From positions 1 to 55,534 of the forward strand of contig NZ_JH636450.1 in NCBI RefSeq assembly GCF_000255705.1: a stretch of DNA of 55,534 nucleotides. Direction: 5' to 3'. The DNA is from Zavarzinella formosa DSM 19928 (GTDB lineage: Bacteria; Planctomycetota; Planctomycetia; Gemmatales; Gemmataceae). A program made the translations under genes and the position numbers. Positions 1 to 8,122 of the stretch are shown here, one piece after another (position 1 is the first letter of the stretch; each line of letters opens with the position of its first letter). The notes beneath the pieces were generated by a model. That model made no database searches, had not been told where the DNA came from, and saw only the letters and a program-made list of their open reading frames with translations.

Positions 1-28
1 ACGATTTCCAAAGATCTTCACACGACTG

Positions 29-98
29 CTGCGTGAGCGGTGGGGGTAGCCGTCACACTTCGGAAGCCACCCCCACCGCTCACGCAGTGGGGCTCTTG
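29..98. repeat. REP-like palindromic pair, copy 1
   Basis: The left arm (29-47) reads CTGCGTGAGCGGTGGGGGT and the right arm (69-98) carries its complement followed by AGTGGGGCTCTTG. The arms are separated by about 21 bases. The left arm has lost the outer CAAGAGCCCCA part seen in other copies. The core matches the elements flanking the RAYT gene at 11208-11750, about 11 kb away. The rest of 1-398 holds no gene that I can support. Confidence 0.85.
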
Positions 99-398
99 AA
101 TCTCTCACGAAGATGCTCATTGTCTCTGTTCTCGATTTTCATCTCAATCCCCCCGCAACATCTCGGTTTACACCCATTGGACACCCCATAGATTGGTTTA
201 GCCGTCAGGTTAAATTCCGAAACTCCAGCGGAGCAAGGAGTTACCGCTCCAAATCCCCTCCAAGATGCTCAAAGAGCTCTTTCTTTTCTTTTTAGTGTGT
301 CCAATGTGTCCAGTTTCATCCCCCGATTTTTGACCTTGGGAATTGTGTAACCCGGTTCCCGCGAGCGGGTTGTTCCCGATGAAAGGAACCACCCGTCG

Positions 399-1310
399 AT
401 GACCAACGATCCGTTTCCCTCTCCCGATCACCCGATTGATCGTCTCGTGCGGCAAGTCCGCGATGCCGAGGCCGCCCGGATTGACGGCGACCGAATGCTG
501 GCCCGGCTGAATCAGGCGATGCCCGCCCGAAAGCGGCCCCTTCGGCGATGGCTCCTCACGGCGGCCGGGGCGATGGCGGCGGCTGTTTTGGTCGCCGTGT
601 TCCTGATGGTCCCGAGTGGCAAGACGGTGGCCGCCAGCCCGGCCGAGGTGGTGGCCGAGGCGAAAGTCGCCCACACGGCCAATCTGGAGCAAGCCTATCG
701 TGTGACCACCCGGTGGATTCCCGGCGGCCGCAAGAAATTCTTCTTCCCGGAGGTGGAGTGGGAAACCATCCTCCACGCCAAGGGAGACCGCTTCTATCTC
801 GAACGGGGCGACGGCAAACCGGGTGCGTGGGGCCGAGACGAAAAGGGCCGGGCGTGGGCGGCGTTGGGGCCAAAACTGGCGATTGCCTTCGAGGGGGATG
901 AAACTCCCGAGGCCATGCGCGAGTATCTGGATGTGCGGTCCATGCAACCGGCGCAACTGCTGGAGTATTTCCTGAAAAGTTGCGATCTGACTTGGGGGGA
1001 CGAAGCCGCGATCCCCGGAACATCCCGGCAGATTGTGGCCACTCCCCGCGAAGACGCGGCCACCAGCTTGAAATGGGCCAAACTCTCCCTGCGAAGCGAT
1101 CAAAACCTGATTGAGCGATTGGTGATCGAACGCCAGCCGCGACCGGGAGAAACCGTGCAGATCACTTTCGAGCGAATTGACCTACCGCCCCCCGACCCGG
1201 CGAAATACTCCCCGGAAGGCCACCTGGACCCCGGCGGCAAAGTCTGGGACCACAACCGGCCCATGATGCGGCTGCAGTTTTTCCGGGAGTTTTTGGGGCA
1301 CAAGCAGTGA
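399..1310 (+). CDS. Single-pass membrane protein with large periplasmic domain, function unknown
   Basis: This is a 303-residue protein. Residues 1-48 are charged and probably cytoplasmic, including a basic ARKRPLRRW stretch. A hydrophobic segment (about 50-70) follows, and then a long extracytoplasmic domain rich in beta-type sequence (WETILHAKGDRFYLERGDG). The layout of a short cytoplasmic head, one membrane span and a periplasmic domain resembles planctomycete anti-sigma-like or LolA-like proteins encoded next to ECF sigma factors. No zinc-binding anti-sigma motif is visible, and the upstream neighbour lies outside the window. A purine-rich AAAGGAA lies about 13 bases before the ATG. A 38-bp palindrome begins 9 bases after the stop, so the gene probably ends its transcript there. 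The function is not recognised. Confidence 0.7.
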   Translation: MTNDPFPSPDHPIDRLVRQVRDAEAARIDGDRMLARLNQAMPARKRPLRRWLLTAAGAMAAAVLVAVFLMVPSGKTVAASPAEVVAEAKVAHTANLEQAYRVTTRWIPGGRKKFFFPEVEWETILHAKGDRFYLERGDGKPGAWGRDEKGRAWAALGPKLAIAFEGDETPEAMREYLDVRSMQPAQLLEYFLKSCDLTWGDEAAIPGTSRQIVATPREDAATSLKWAKLSLRSDQNLIERLVIERQPRPGETVQITFERIDLPPPDPAKYSPEGHLDPGGKVWDHNRPMMRLQFFREFLGHKQ

Positions 1311-1318
1311 CGCGACTC

Positions 1319-1448
1319 CGTGAAGCCGCGACGCGGAGTCTTCGGAGCGGAGCGCGAACTTGCGGCGTCATGTGACTGCCGTCGTTGTCAGCGATTGTTT
1401 GCCGGGAGTCCGCGCTCCGCTCCGAAGACTCCGCGTCGCGGCTTCACG
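1319..1448. repeat. Perfect 38-bp inverted repeat (family B)
   Basis: Positions 1319-1356 begin CGTGAAGCCGCGACGCGGAG. They are exactly complementary to 1411-1448, across a 54-base spacer. The same 38 bases occur again as a lone arm at 15197-15234. The element fills the gap between the two flanking genes. A reading frame can be extended back through it from 1486, but that stretch is repeat and not protein-like. Confidence 0.9.
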
Positions 1449-1485
1449 GGTTCCATACACATCAACCATTCGGAGACAACAACAC

Positions 1486-3333
1486 ATGTCCTTCAAGCAT
1501 CTCATTCTGGGAAGTCTGTTTTGGGCGTTTGCCCTGATTGCCCAAGCCGAGGAGGCGAAGCCGGTGGCCGGCTTTTCGCTCAAGGATTCGGCGGGGAAGG
1601 CGTGGAATCTGGCGGATCAGAAATCCAAGGCCACGGTGATTGTGTTTCTCTCGTGCGAATGCCCGATGAGCAATGCCTATGCGAAGCCGTTGAGCGATTT
1701 GAACACGAAGTTCAAATCGCAGGGCGTCACCGTGGTCGGCATCAACGCCAACAAGGAAGAATCAGCCGAGCAGATCATCGCCCATTCCAAGGAATACGGC
1801 ATCAACTTCCCGGTGTTGAAAGACACCGATGGGGCGGCCGTCAAAGCCCTCGGGGCGAAGATGAACCCGGAAGCCTTCATTTTGGATGACAAGTTGGTCG
1901 TCCGCTATCACGGCCGGATCGACAACGGCTTCACCGGCCGGATGCGGCCCGCCCCCAAGACCACCCGCTTTGATGTGGTGACGGCCCTCGAAGAAATGCT
2001 GGCCGGAAAACCGGTGAGCGTGCCGCAAACGCAATCGTTCGGGTGCCCGCTCCCCGAAGCGGAACGGCAGGTGGCGAAAGAGGGGTCGGTCACCTATCAC
2101 CGCGATGTCGCCCCGATTTTGCAGAACAACTGCCAAAGCTGCCATCGGCCGGGGGAAGTCGGGCCGTTTTCGCTGCAAACATACAAGCAAGCTGTGAAGT
2201 GGTCGGACGGCATCATCTCCGAGACGAAAGACCACCGGATGCCGCCGTGGAAGCCCGCCCCGAGCGAACTGCTGGTCGCCCCGCGACACTTGAAACCGGC
2301 CGATGTCAAGACGCTGGAAGCGTGGGTGGCCCAAGGAATGCCCGAGGGAAATCCGAAAGATGCCCCCGCCCCGCCGAAGTTCCCGGATGGCTGGCAGCTT
2401 GGCAAGCCGGACGCGATTTTGGAAATGTCCGGGGATGCCGTCGTCGCCGCGAATGGCAAAGACTTGTTCCACTGCGTCGTCTTCCCGACCAATTTCCCGG
2501 AGGATGTGTATGTCGCCGCCGTCGAAGTGCGGCCGGGAAATCCCCGCGTAGTGCATCACACCATTCAAGCGTTTGATACCTTTGGCCGCGCCAAAAAGCT
2601 GCTGGACGAGGCCCAGAAGAAGCAAAAAGACACCGACCCGGATCGCGGTCCCGGCTATTCGCTGTCGCGGGGCATGGGCTTCATCCCCGGCCCGGCCAAC
2701 ATGCTCGGCGGCTGGGCGCCCGGCCTTGTGCCGCAAATGATGCCCGAGGGAGTCGGCCAGAAGCTGCCGAAGGGCGCCGACATCGTGATGCAGATTCACT
2801 ACCACCGCACCGGGAAGGAAGAAACCGACCGCACCAAGATCGGTCTCTATTTCACCAAGGGCAAGATGACCGAATACCTCACATCGGTCCCCGTGCCCGG
2901 CTTGTTCCTGCAAATCCCGGCCGGGAAAAAGGATTACAAAGTCGATTCCTCGGTGACGCTCACGGAAGATGTGATCCTGCGAACCGTGACCCCGCACATG
3001 CACCTGCTCGGCAAGGAAATTGAACTGACCGTCACCCTGCCGGATGGCAAAGAAGAGAGCGTCATCAAAATCCCGGAATGGGATTACAACTGGCAGGAAA
3101 TGTACGCTTTGAAGACCCCGATGAAACTGCCGAAGGGAACCGTGCTGCGAACCCGCGCCACCTACGATAACTCGGACAGTAACCCCCTGAACCCGCGAAA
3201 CCCGCCGATCCCCGTGCGGTTCGGCGAACAAACCGAAAACGAAATGTGCTTCGTCTTCTGCGGTGTCACTTCTCCGACGCTGGGGAACCTGAAGTTTAAG
3301 CTGAATCTGGGGAAGTCAAGCCTCGGCAAGTGA
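1486..3333 (+). CDS. Secreted thioredoxin / cytochrome c / PHM-like copper monooxygenase fusion
   Basis: This 615-residue protein has a signal peptide (1-21). A redoxin (AhpC/TSA-like) domain follows at about 26-178, with C57-E-C59-P at the active-site position. A cytochrome-like segment holds the heme motif CQSCH (216-220). The C-terminal half looks like the Cu2 ascorbate-dependent monooxygenase fold: H357-H358, H438 in MQIHYH, H504-M-H506 in HMHLLGK, and M587 in NEMC. These correspond in order to the copper ligands of peptidylglycine hydroxylating monooxygenase (HH, H, HxH, M). By family knowledge it is an exported redox protein; its substrate is unknown. The ATG at 1486 was chosen because it begins the signal peptide and has GGAG 11 bases upstream. 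The longer frame from 1360 runs through a repeat. A hairpin follows the stop. Confidence 0.85.
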   Translation: MSFKHLILGSLFWAFALIAQAEEAKPVAGFSLKDSAGKAWNLADQKSKATVIVFLSCECPMSNAYAKPLSDLNTKFKSQGVTVVGINANKEESAEQIIAHSKEYGINFPVLKDTDGAAVKALGAKMNPEAFILDDKLVVRYHGRIDNGFTGRMRPAPKTTRFDVVTALEEMLAGKPVSVPQTQSFGCPLPEAERQVAKEGSVTYHRDVAPILQNNCQSCHRPGEVGPFSLQTYKQAVKWSDGIISETKDHRMPPWKPAPSELLVAPRHLKPADVKTLEAWVAQGMPEGNPKDAPAPPKFPDGWQLGKPDAILEMSGDAVVAANGKDLFHCVVFPTNFPEDVYVAAVEVRPGNPRVVHHTIQAFDTFGRAKKLLDEAQKKQKDTDPDRGPGYSLSRGMGFIPGPANMLGGWAPGLVPQMMPEGVGQKLPKGADIVMQIHYHRTGKEETDRTKIGLYFTKGKMTEYLTSVPVPGLFLQIPAGKKDYKVDSSVTLTEDVILRTVTPHMHLLGKEIELTVTLPDGKEESVIKIPEWDYNWQEMYALKTPMKLPKGTVLRTRATYDNSDSNPLNPRNPPIPVRFGEQTENEMCFVFCGVTSPTLGNLKFKLNLGKSSLGK

Positions 3334-3344
3334 CCGGTTGCGGC

Positions 3345-3383
3345 CGGATGCTGATTGGCGGATAATCCGTCAATCAGCATCCG
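3345..3383 (+). terminator. Stem-loop after the redox gene
   Basis: CGGATGCTGATTG (3345-3357) pairs with CAATCAGCATCCG (3371-3383), a 13-bp perfect stem with a 13-base loop. No T-run follows. It ends one base before the ATG of the next gene (3385), so it could attenuate upstream transcription or mask that gene's start region. Confidence 0.45.
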
Positions 3384-3384
3384 A

Positions 3385-4320
3385 ATGGAAACTCGCTCCG
3401 TGGATCACGATCAATTCTTCAAACGGCTGATGCACCTGTTCCTGCGGGATTTCTTCGAGATCTTCTTTCCCGCTTGGGTGAATCGCTTTCGCTTCGACCA
3501 AGTGGAATGGGTGGAACAAGAAGTCTTCCCCGACCCGCCGCACGGCGAAAAATTGGTGGTTGATGTCTTGGCAAAACTCCCCGTTGTCCCCGCCGACCCG
3601 CCACGGGAGAACGAACCCCGCGAGTCGGTGGCCCTTGTCCTGATCGAAACGGAAGGCTCAACTCGCCTCGCGGATTTTCGCCAGCGGATGTACGATTACA
3701 CCACCGGAGCCGGCGACAAACTCGGGCTGGATGTGCTGCCCGTCGCCATCTTCCTGAATCTGCGGATGGAAGGCCGGAACACGGATGTGTTCGAGCGGTG
3801 GTTCTGGGAGCGCCGCATCCTGACCTTCGAGTATGATTACGTCGCCCTGCCGGGTTTGCGGGCCGAAGACTATGCCCATCATCCAAACCCCTTGGCGGCC
3901 GCGTGGTCCACGCTAATGAACATGGAGCGAGACCGCCGGGCTTTGGCGGCCGTCGAGGCGATGGATGTGATCGCCGCCAGCCCACTGGATATCGAACGGA
4001 AACATTTGTTATTAGATTTCATCCAATCCTATGCCCCGTTGGAAGAAGATCAGAAGCGAGATTTGAACGAACTGCTGATTGACCCGAAGCGAGAAAGGAC
4101 ACTGACCATGAAAAAGTTGTGGAGTCAGGAAGTAAGGGAGCAAGCATTGGAAGAAGGGCAACGGGAATTTTTTCTGAGACTATGTTTGAAGAAATTTGGC
4201 CAACTTCCCCCAGAAGATGTGCGGCGAAAGCTCGAACAGATGAACATTTCCCAGATCGACGAACTGGGGGTAAAATTATTGACCGCCAACACCCCGCAAG
4301 AACTCGGTTTGGCTGACTGA
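3385..4320 (+). CDS. Rpn-family / DUF4351 PD-(D/E)XK nuclease-like protein
   Basis: This is a 311-residue protein of the Rpn/YhgA-like (recombination-promoting nuclease / putative transposase) group. The N-terminal domain contains FFKRLMHLFLRDFFE. It also has a PD-(D/E)XK-like core: LVVDVLAKLPV, then VALVLIETEGS in place of the more usual E-x-Q/K. The C-terminus (about 255-311: FFLRLCLKKFGQLPPEDV ... IDELGVKLLTANT) matches the DUF4351 type. The ATG at 3385 was preferred over an upstream TTG at 3355, which lies inside a hairpin. Known family members nick or cut DNA and promote RecA-independent recombination; activity here is inferred. A second, frameshifted member lies at 42681-43720. Confidence 0.8.
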   Translation: METRSVDHDQFFKRLMHLFLRDFFEIFFPAWVNRFRFDQVEWVEQEVFPDPPHGEKLVVDVLAKLPVVPADPPRENEPRESVALVLIETEGSTRLADFRQRMYDYTTGAGDKLGLDVLPVAIFLNLRMEGRNTDVFERWFWERRILTFEYDYVALPGLRAEDYAHHPNPLAAAWSTLMNMERDRRALAAVEAMDVIAASPLDIERKHLLLDFIQSYAPLEEDQKRDLNELLIDPKRERTLTMKKLWSQEVREQALEEGQREFFLRLCLKKFGQLPPEDVRRKLEQMNISQIDELGVKLLTANTPQELGLAD

Positions 4321-4547
4321 ATCAATCTTGACCGGAGGCATGCCTGCTTTTGCTTCGGCGAAGTGCCTCCTCGTCGTCTACCCCGCTCACCCCGGTTTCC
4401 CTATTTTGTGTTTGACGCAAACTCTTTGGGAGTTTACACTTCTTCAAGCATTCTCTCCCGAACGGGGCGAATTCCCCGTGAAGTTTTGATGACTGACTCG
4501 TCTTTACGATTGGTCAAATTCCTGCCAGCCGTGGGAGAACTCTGCTC

Positions 4548-5636
4548 ATGAGCCGTTTGTTCCGTGCCATGTGGGCCTTGGCCCTCGTGATGATTCTCGT
4601 TCCCGCGTCCCAAAGCCGGGCCGACGAACCCAAGGTGGATGTTCAAGAGAACATTCGCAAGGGGCTGGAGTGGCTCGCCAAAAACCAAAACAAAACCGAA
4701 GGCAACTGGGAGGCCAACGGCGGCCAGTATCCCACCACCATGACGGCCGTCGCCGGCATCTGCATGCTGATGGAAGGCAGCACGATGCGGGAAGGCAAAT
4801 ATAGCCAGAACATTAAGAAGGCCGTTGAGTGGTTCATGAAGCGGTCGCAAGCCAACGGCCTGCTCGGCAACCCGAACAACCCCACGGAAGCCAGCCGATA
4901 TCTGTACGGCCACGGTTTCGGCATGCTCTTCCTTGCAAGCGTCTACGGCGAGGAAGAAGACGACAAGCGCCGCAAGGATTTGGAAAAACTGCTGACCAAA
5001 GCCGTCGATTTCTGCGGCAAAGCCCAGACGGACAAAGGGGGCTGGGGTTACGTCTCCGCCAACGAAGGCAGCAACTTTGACGAAGGCTCGGTCACCATCA
5101 CCCAACTGCAAGGACTGCGGGCCGCCCGGAACGCCGGGATTCTGGTGCCGAAGTCAATCATCGACAAGTCGGTTGATTACTTGAAGAAATCCACCACCCC
5201 GGCTGGCGGGATTATTTATTCGCTGGCCAACGGCTTCGCGGCCAACGGCGGGGAACGCCCGCCGTTGACGGCCGCCGCCGTCGCCTGTGCTTTCAGCCAG
5301 GGGGAATACAAGTCCGAATATGCGGTCAAATGGTTGAAATACTGCCAGAAGAACATTCCCTTCGGCAAAGGTCGGCTGGCCCACGACGAATACCAGAATT
5401 ACTACTTCGCCCAGGCGATGTACGTTCTCGGGGACGATGGTTGGGACAAGATCGTCGGGACCAAGGACGGCATGAAGTGGAGCGATTTCCGCAAGAGCAT
5501 GTTTGAATACATCAAGAGCAACCAAGCCTCCGATGGCTCATGGACCGGCGGCTACATCGGCCCGGTCTTCGCCACCTCGGTGAACCTGACGATCCTGCAA
5601 TTGGAAAACGGAACACTGCCGATCTACCAACGATGA
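4548..5636 (+). CDS. Secreted squalene-cyclase/prenyltransferase-repeat protein
   Basis: This 362-residue protein has a signal peptide (about 1-25, ending QSRADE). It is followed by alpha/alpha-toroid repeats of the terpene-cyclase type: GLEWLAKNQNKTEGNWEANG, WGYVSANEGSNFDEGSVTIT, VKWLKYCQKN and SNQASDGSWTGGYIGPVFAT. The DxDD catalytic motif of squalene-hopene cyclases is not visible, so it is probably not a cyclase but a binding or structural toroid, as in many planctomycete paralogues. GGGAG lies about 17 bases before the ATG. It sits 122 bases upstream of moxR on the same strand and may be the first gene of that cluster. The intergenic region 4321-4547 shows only a weak 7-bp stem (4334-4340 with 4364-4370). 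Confidence 0.8.
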   Translation: MSRLFRAMWALALVMILVPASQSRADEPKVDVQENIRKGLEWLAKNQNKTEGNWEANGGQYPTTMTAVAGICMLMEGSTMREGKYSQNIKKAVEWFMKRSQANGLLGNPNNPTEASRYLYGHGFGMLFLASVYGEEEDDKRRKDLEKLLTKAVDFCGKAQTDKGGWGYVSANEGSNFDEGSVTITQLQGLRAARNAGILVPKSIIDKSVDYLKKSTTPAGGIIYSLANGFAANGGERPPLTAAAVACAFSQGEYKSEYAVKWLKYCQKNIPFGKGRLAHDEYQNYYFAQAMYVLGDDGWDKIVGTKDGMKWSDFRKSMFEYIKSNQASDGSWTGGYIGPVFATSVNLTILQLENGTLPIYQR

Positions 5637-5649
5637 CCGTGGCCATGAG

Positions 5650-5688
5650 CCGGAAATCGAAAACCCCGGAGTGGGTTTGTCTTTCCGG
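5650..5688 (+). other. Nested hairpin between the toroid protein and moxR
   Basis: CCGGAAA (5650-5656) pairs with TTTCCGG (5682-5688), enclosing AAACCC (5661-5666) with GGGTTT (5673-5678). An outer GGCCAT (5641-5646) matches ATGGCC (5700-5705). No T-run follows. It may be a transcript-processing or attenuation element, or another dispersed palindrome. Confidence 0.4.
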
Positions 5689-5758
5689 CCCGATAACTAA
5701 TGGCCAACCCTGATGATTTCATAACCTGAGTCAACACACTTACCCCATCAAAAGCCAC

Positions 5759-6820
5759 ATGACACAGCTTTCTTCCACGCTCGGAGCCAACGATCTGGAG
5801 GCCGTCGGCCGGATCAAGTCGGCTTTCAAGGATCTCAAGCAACAGCTCAGCCGGGTGATCGTCGGGCAAGAACAGGTCATCGAAGAGCTGCTGATCGCCC
5901 TGTTTAGCAAAGGGCACTGCATTCTGGAGGGCGTGCCGGGTTTGGCGAAGACCCTCATGATTTCCTCGCTGGCCAAGTGTCTGTCGCTGGATTTCAGCCG
6001 CATCCAGTTCACGCCCGACTTGATGCCGGCCGACATCACCGGGACGGAAGTGATCGAGGAAAACCGCTCCACCGGTTCCCGCGAGTTCAAGTTCCTCCCC
6101 GGCCCGTTGTTCGCCAACATGGTGCTGGCCGACGAAATCAACCGGACGCCGCCGAAGACGCAGGCCGCCTTGCTCGAAGCTATGCAAGAGCGACAGGTGA
6201 CCGTGGGCCGCGTTCGGCACAAACTCACCAACCCGTTCTTCGTGCTGGCCACGATGAACCCGATCGAACAAGAAGGAACCTATCCCCTGCCGGAAGCCCA
6301 GCAGGACCGCTTCATGTTCAAGGTGTTCGTGAAGTACCCGAGTTTCCAAGAAGAAATGGAAATCGCCCGGCGAACCACCGCCCTCACGATGGAGGAGCCG
6401 AAGCCGGTCCTCAGCGGCGAACAGATCATGGAGTTGCAGAACCTCGTCCGCCGGGTTCCGGTGGCCGACGAAGTCATCAAGTACACGCTGGCCCTCGTGC
6501 GGCAGACCCGCATCACCGAGCCGGGCGTGCCGAAGTTCATCAAGGAATACCTCGCGTGGGGCGCCGGTCCGCGGGCCGTGCAAAACCTCGTCCTCGGAGC
6601 CAAGGCCCGAGCCCTGCTCTACGGCCGCGAGAGCGTGGCCCACGAGGACATTCAGGCGGTCGCCCTGCCGGTGCTTCGCCACCGGATTTTGGCGAACTTC
6701 ACCGCCGCCTCCGAAGGGATCACGACGGACTCCGTCATCACCCGGTTGCTCAAGGAAACGCCGACCCGCGTCGGCGACCTGGAGAGCGACGAACGGTTCA
6801 AGAAAATCTTCACCTCCTGA
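5759..6820 (+). CDS. moxR: MoxR-family AAA+ ATPase
   Basis: This 353-residue MoxR ATPase has Walker A GVPGLAKT (58-65), Walker B VLADEI (122-127), and the MoxR signature [18 protein letters not shown] leading to DRF. The C-terminal lid domain includes [16 protein letters not shown]. MoxR proteins act as chaperone-like ATPases, usually together with a VWA/DUF58 partner encoded next to them, to mature or insert metal cofactors or to assemble envelope complexes. Here it heads a same-strand cluster with DUF58, BatA-like and VWA genes, which is the Bat arrangement. A 52-bp inverted repeat follows the stop. Confidence 0.95.
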   Translation: MTQLSSTLGANDLEAVGRIKSAFKDLKQQLSRVIVGQEQVIEELLIALFSKGHCILEGVPGLAKTLMISSLAKCLSLDFSRIQFTPDLMPADITGTEVIEENRSTGSREFKFLPGPLFANMVLADEINRTPPKTQAALLEAMQERQVTVGRVRHKLTNPFFVLATMNPIEQEGTYPLPEAQQDRFMFKVFVKYPSFQEEMEIARRTTALTMEEPKPVLSGEQIMELQNLVRRVPVADEVIKYTLALVRQTRITEPGVPKFIKEYLAWGAGPRAVQNLVLGAKARALLYGRESVAHEDIQAVALPVLRHRILANFTAASEGITTDSVITRLLKETPTRVGDLESDERFKKIFTS

Positions 6821-6823
6821 TCG

Positions 6824-7018
6824 GAATTCGGAAGGAAGAGAAGACTAACCACAAAGACGCAAAGGTCACACAAAGTTCCACGGAGAAGAAGAAAAAAGTT
6901 CTTCTCGGATCATCATGATGTCATCACGACCTGACAGTTCCGTGGTCGTTCGATTTCTTTGTGAAACTTTGTGTGACCTTTGCGTCTTTGTGGTTGGTCT
7001 TCTCTTCCTTCCGAATTC
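6824..7018. repeat. Long near-perfect inverted repeat (52-bp arms)
   Basis: The left arm (6824-6875) begins GAATTCGGAAGGAAGAGAAG and contains ACCACAAAGACGCAAAGG. The right arm (6967-7018) is its reverse complement with one mismatch in 52 bases. The shorter CCACGGA (6878-6884) and TCCGTGG (6939-6945) extend the pairing inward. The element fills the moxR-DUF58 gap and ends 11 bases before the DUF58 ATG. The CACAAAGACGCAAAGG core resembles a palindrome widely scattered in planctomycete intergenic regions (from memory, unchecked). Confidence 0.9.
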
Positions 7019-7029
7019 AGGATGAATTC

Positions 7030-7989
7030 ATGAGCGCTCCGCAACGAAACGAAGAAGACCCGCGACGGTTTTTTGATCCCAAGGTGATCGCCCGCATTTC
7101 CCGGCTGGACCTTCGGGCCAAGACCGTGGTCGAGGGGTTCATCACCGGGATGCACCGCAGCCCGTTCTTCGGGCATTCCGTCGAGTTCGCCCAGCACCGC
7201 GAGTATGTTCGCGGGGACGACATCCGCCACCTCGACTGGAAGGTCTGGTCCAAGACCGACCGCTTTTACATCAAGCAATACGAGGCCGAGACCAACCTGC
7301 GGGCGCAGATGGTCGTCGATGTGTCCGAGTCCATGCACTACGGCGTGGAGAAGCACAAAAAAGCCGGGACGCTGAACAAATACGAATACGCCTCCACCGC
7401 CGCCGCCTGTCTCGCCTACATGGCCATCAAGCAGGGGGACTCGGCCGGGTTGATCGCCTTTGACGAAGACATTCGTTATCAGATGCCGCCGAAGTCCACG
7501 GACCTGCATCTCGACGGCATGGCCCAGACCCTGCACGCCTGCACGCCCCGGCAAAAAACCGACCCGATGAAGATCTTGAAGAAGGTCGCCGAGGCCACGC
7601 ACGGCCGGGGGGTGATCGTGATCTTTTCCGATCTGCTCACAGACCGCGAACCCCTCCTCAAGGGGTTGGAAATGCTGCGGTCTCGTCGGCACGACGTGAT
7701 GGTCTTCCATATTCTGGACGACGACGAAGTGGACTTCCCCTTTGGCGGCACGACCAAGTTCGAGGGGATGGAAGAGCTTCCCCAACTCCTGTGTGACCCG
7801 AAAGCCCTGCGGGACGGTTACTTGGAAGCGTTGGAAGAATATCTCGTCGAAGTCCGGCGTGGTTGCAGCCGGATGGGGGTCGATTATTCGCTGGTGAAAA
7901 CAAGCGATTACATGGACGCGATCCTCTCGAAGTTCTTGCACATGCGCATGGCCAGCCGCAGCGGCGGCACCAAGGCCCCGACCGGATGA
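7030..7989 (+). CDS. DUF58 (VWA-like) protein, MoxR partner
   Basis: This 320-residue protein shows the DUF58 signature FAQHREYVRGDDIRHLDWKV at about 53-72, followed by SKTDRFYIKQYEAE. A von Willebrand A-like domain carries the metal-site motif D97-x-S99-x-S101 (DVSES). The C-terminus ends in a soluble YLEALEEYLVEVRRG helix. No membrane span is evident, so it is probably cytoplasmic. DUF58 proteins pair with MoxR ATPases. The ATG at 7030 was chosen because the 23 extra codons back to 6961 are encoded by the inverted repeat. The next gene starts 133 bases downstream, past an imperfect palindrome. Confidence 0.92.
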   Translation: MSAPQRNEEDPRRFFDPKVIARISRLDLRAKTVVEGFITGMHRSPFFGHSVEFAQHREYVRGDDIRHLDWKVWSKTDRFYIKQYEAETNLRAQMVVDVSESMHYGVEKHKKAGTLNKYEYASTAAACLAYMAIKQGDSAGLIAFDEDIRYQMPPKSTDLHLDGMAQTLHACTPRQKTDPMKILKKVAEATHGRGVIVIFSDLLTDREPLLKGLEMLRSRRHDVMVFHILDDDEVDFPFGGTTKFEGMEELPQLLCDPKALRDGYLEALEEYLVEVRRGCSRMGVDYSLVKTSDYMDAILSKFLHMRMASRSGGTKAPTG

Positions 7990-7993
7990 GGAT

Positions 7994-8080
7994 TGGCCAT
8001 GAGCGATGAGCCGTGAACTTTAAGCCAAACCACTGGTGGTTTTTTCTGACTCATCGCTCAAAGCTCATGGCTCACGGCCA
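7994..8080. repeat. Imperfect palindrome between DUF58 and BatA-like genes
   Basis: TGGCCATGAGCGATGAG at 7994-8010 is mirrored, with its sub-blocks rearranged, by CTCATCGCTC (8050-8059) and CTCATGGCTCACGGCCA (8064-8080). CCACTGGTGG lies near the centre. It looks like a dispersed palindromic element of a different family from the others in the window. Confidence 0.6.
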
Positions 8081-8122
8081 AATCGGACACTGACAGATAC
8101 CAACGGATAGAAACTCTGACGC

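Noticed and set aside
3345-3383. Riboswitch-like element upstream of the Rpn gene
   Set aside because: A simple 13-bp stem with no conserved aptamer features; treated as a plain stem-loop.
4363-4551. 62-codon frame before the toroid protein gene
   Set aside because: No ribosome-binding site and no protein-like pattern; it merely overlaps the real start at 4548.
6961-7029. Upstream extension of the DUF58 gene
   Set aside because: The codons are those of the 52-bp inverted repeat. The conserved protein begins at 7030.
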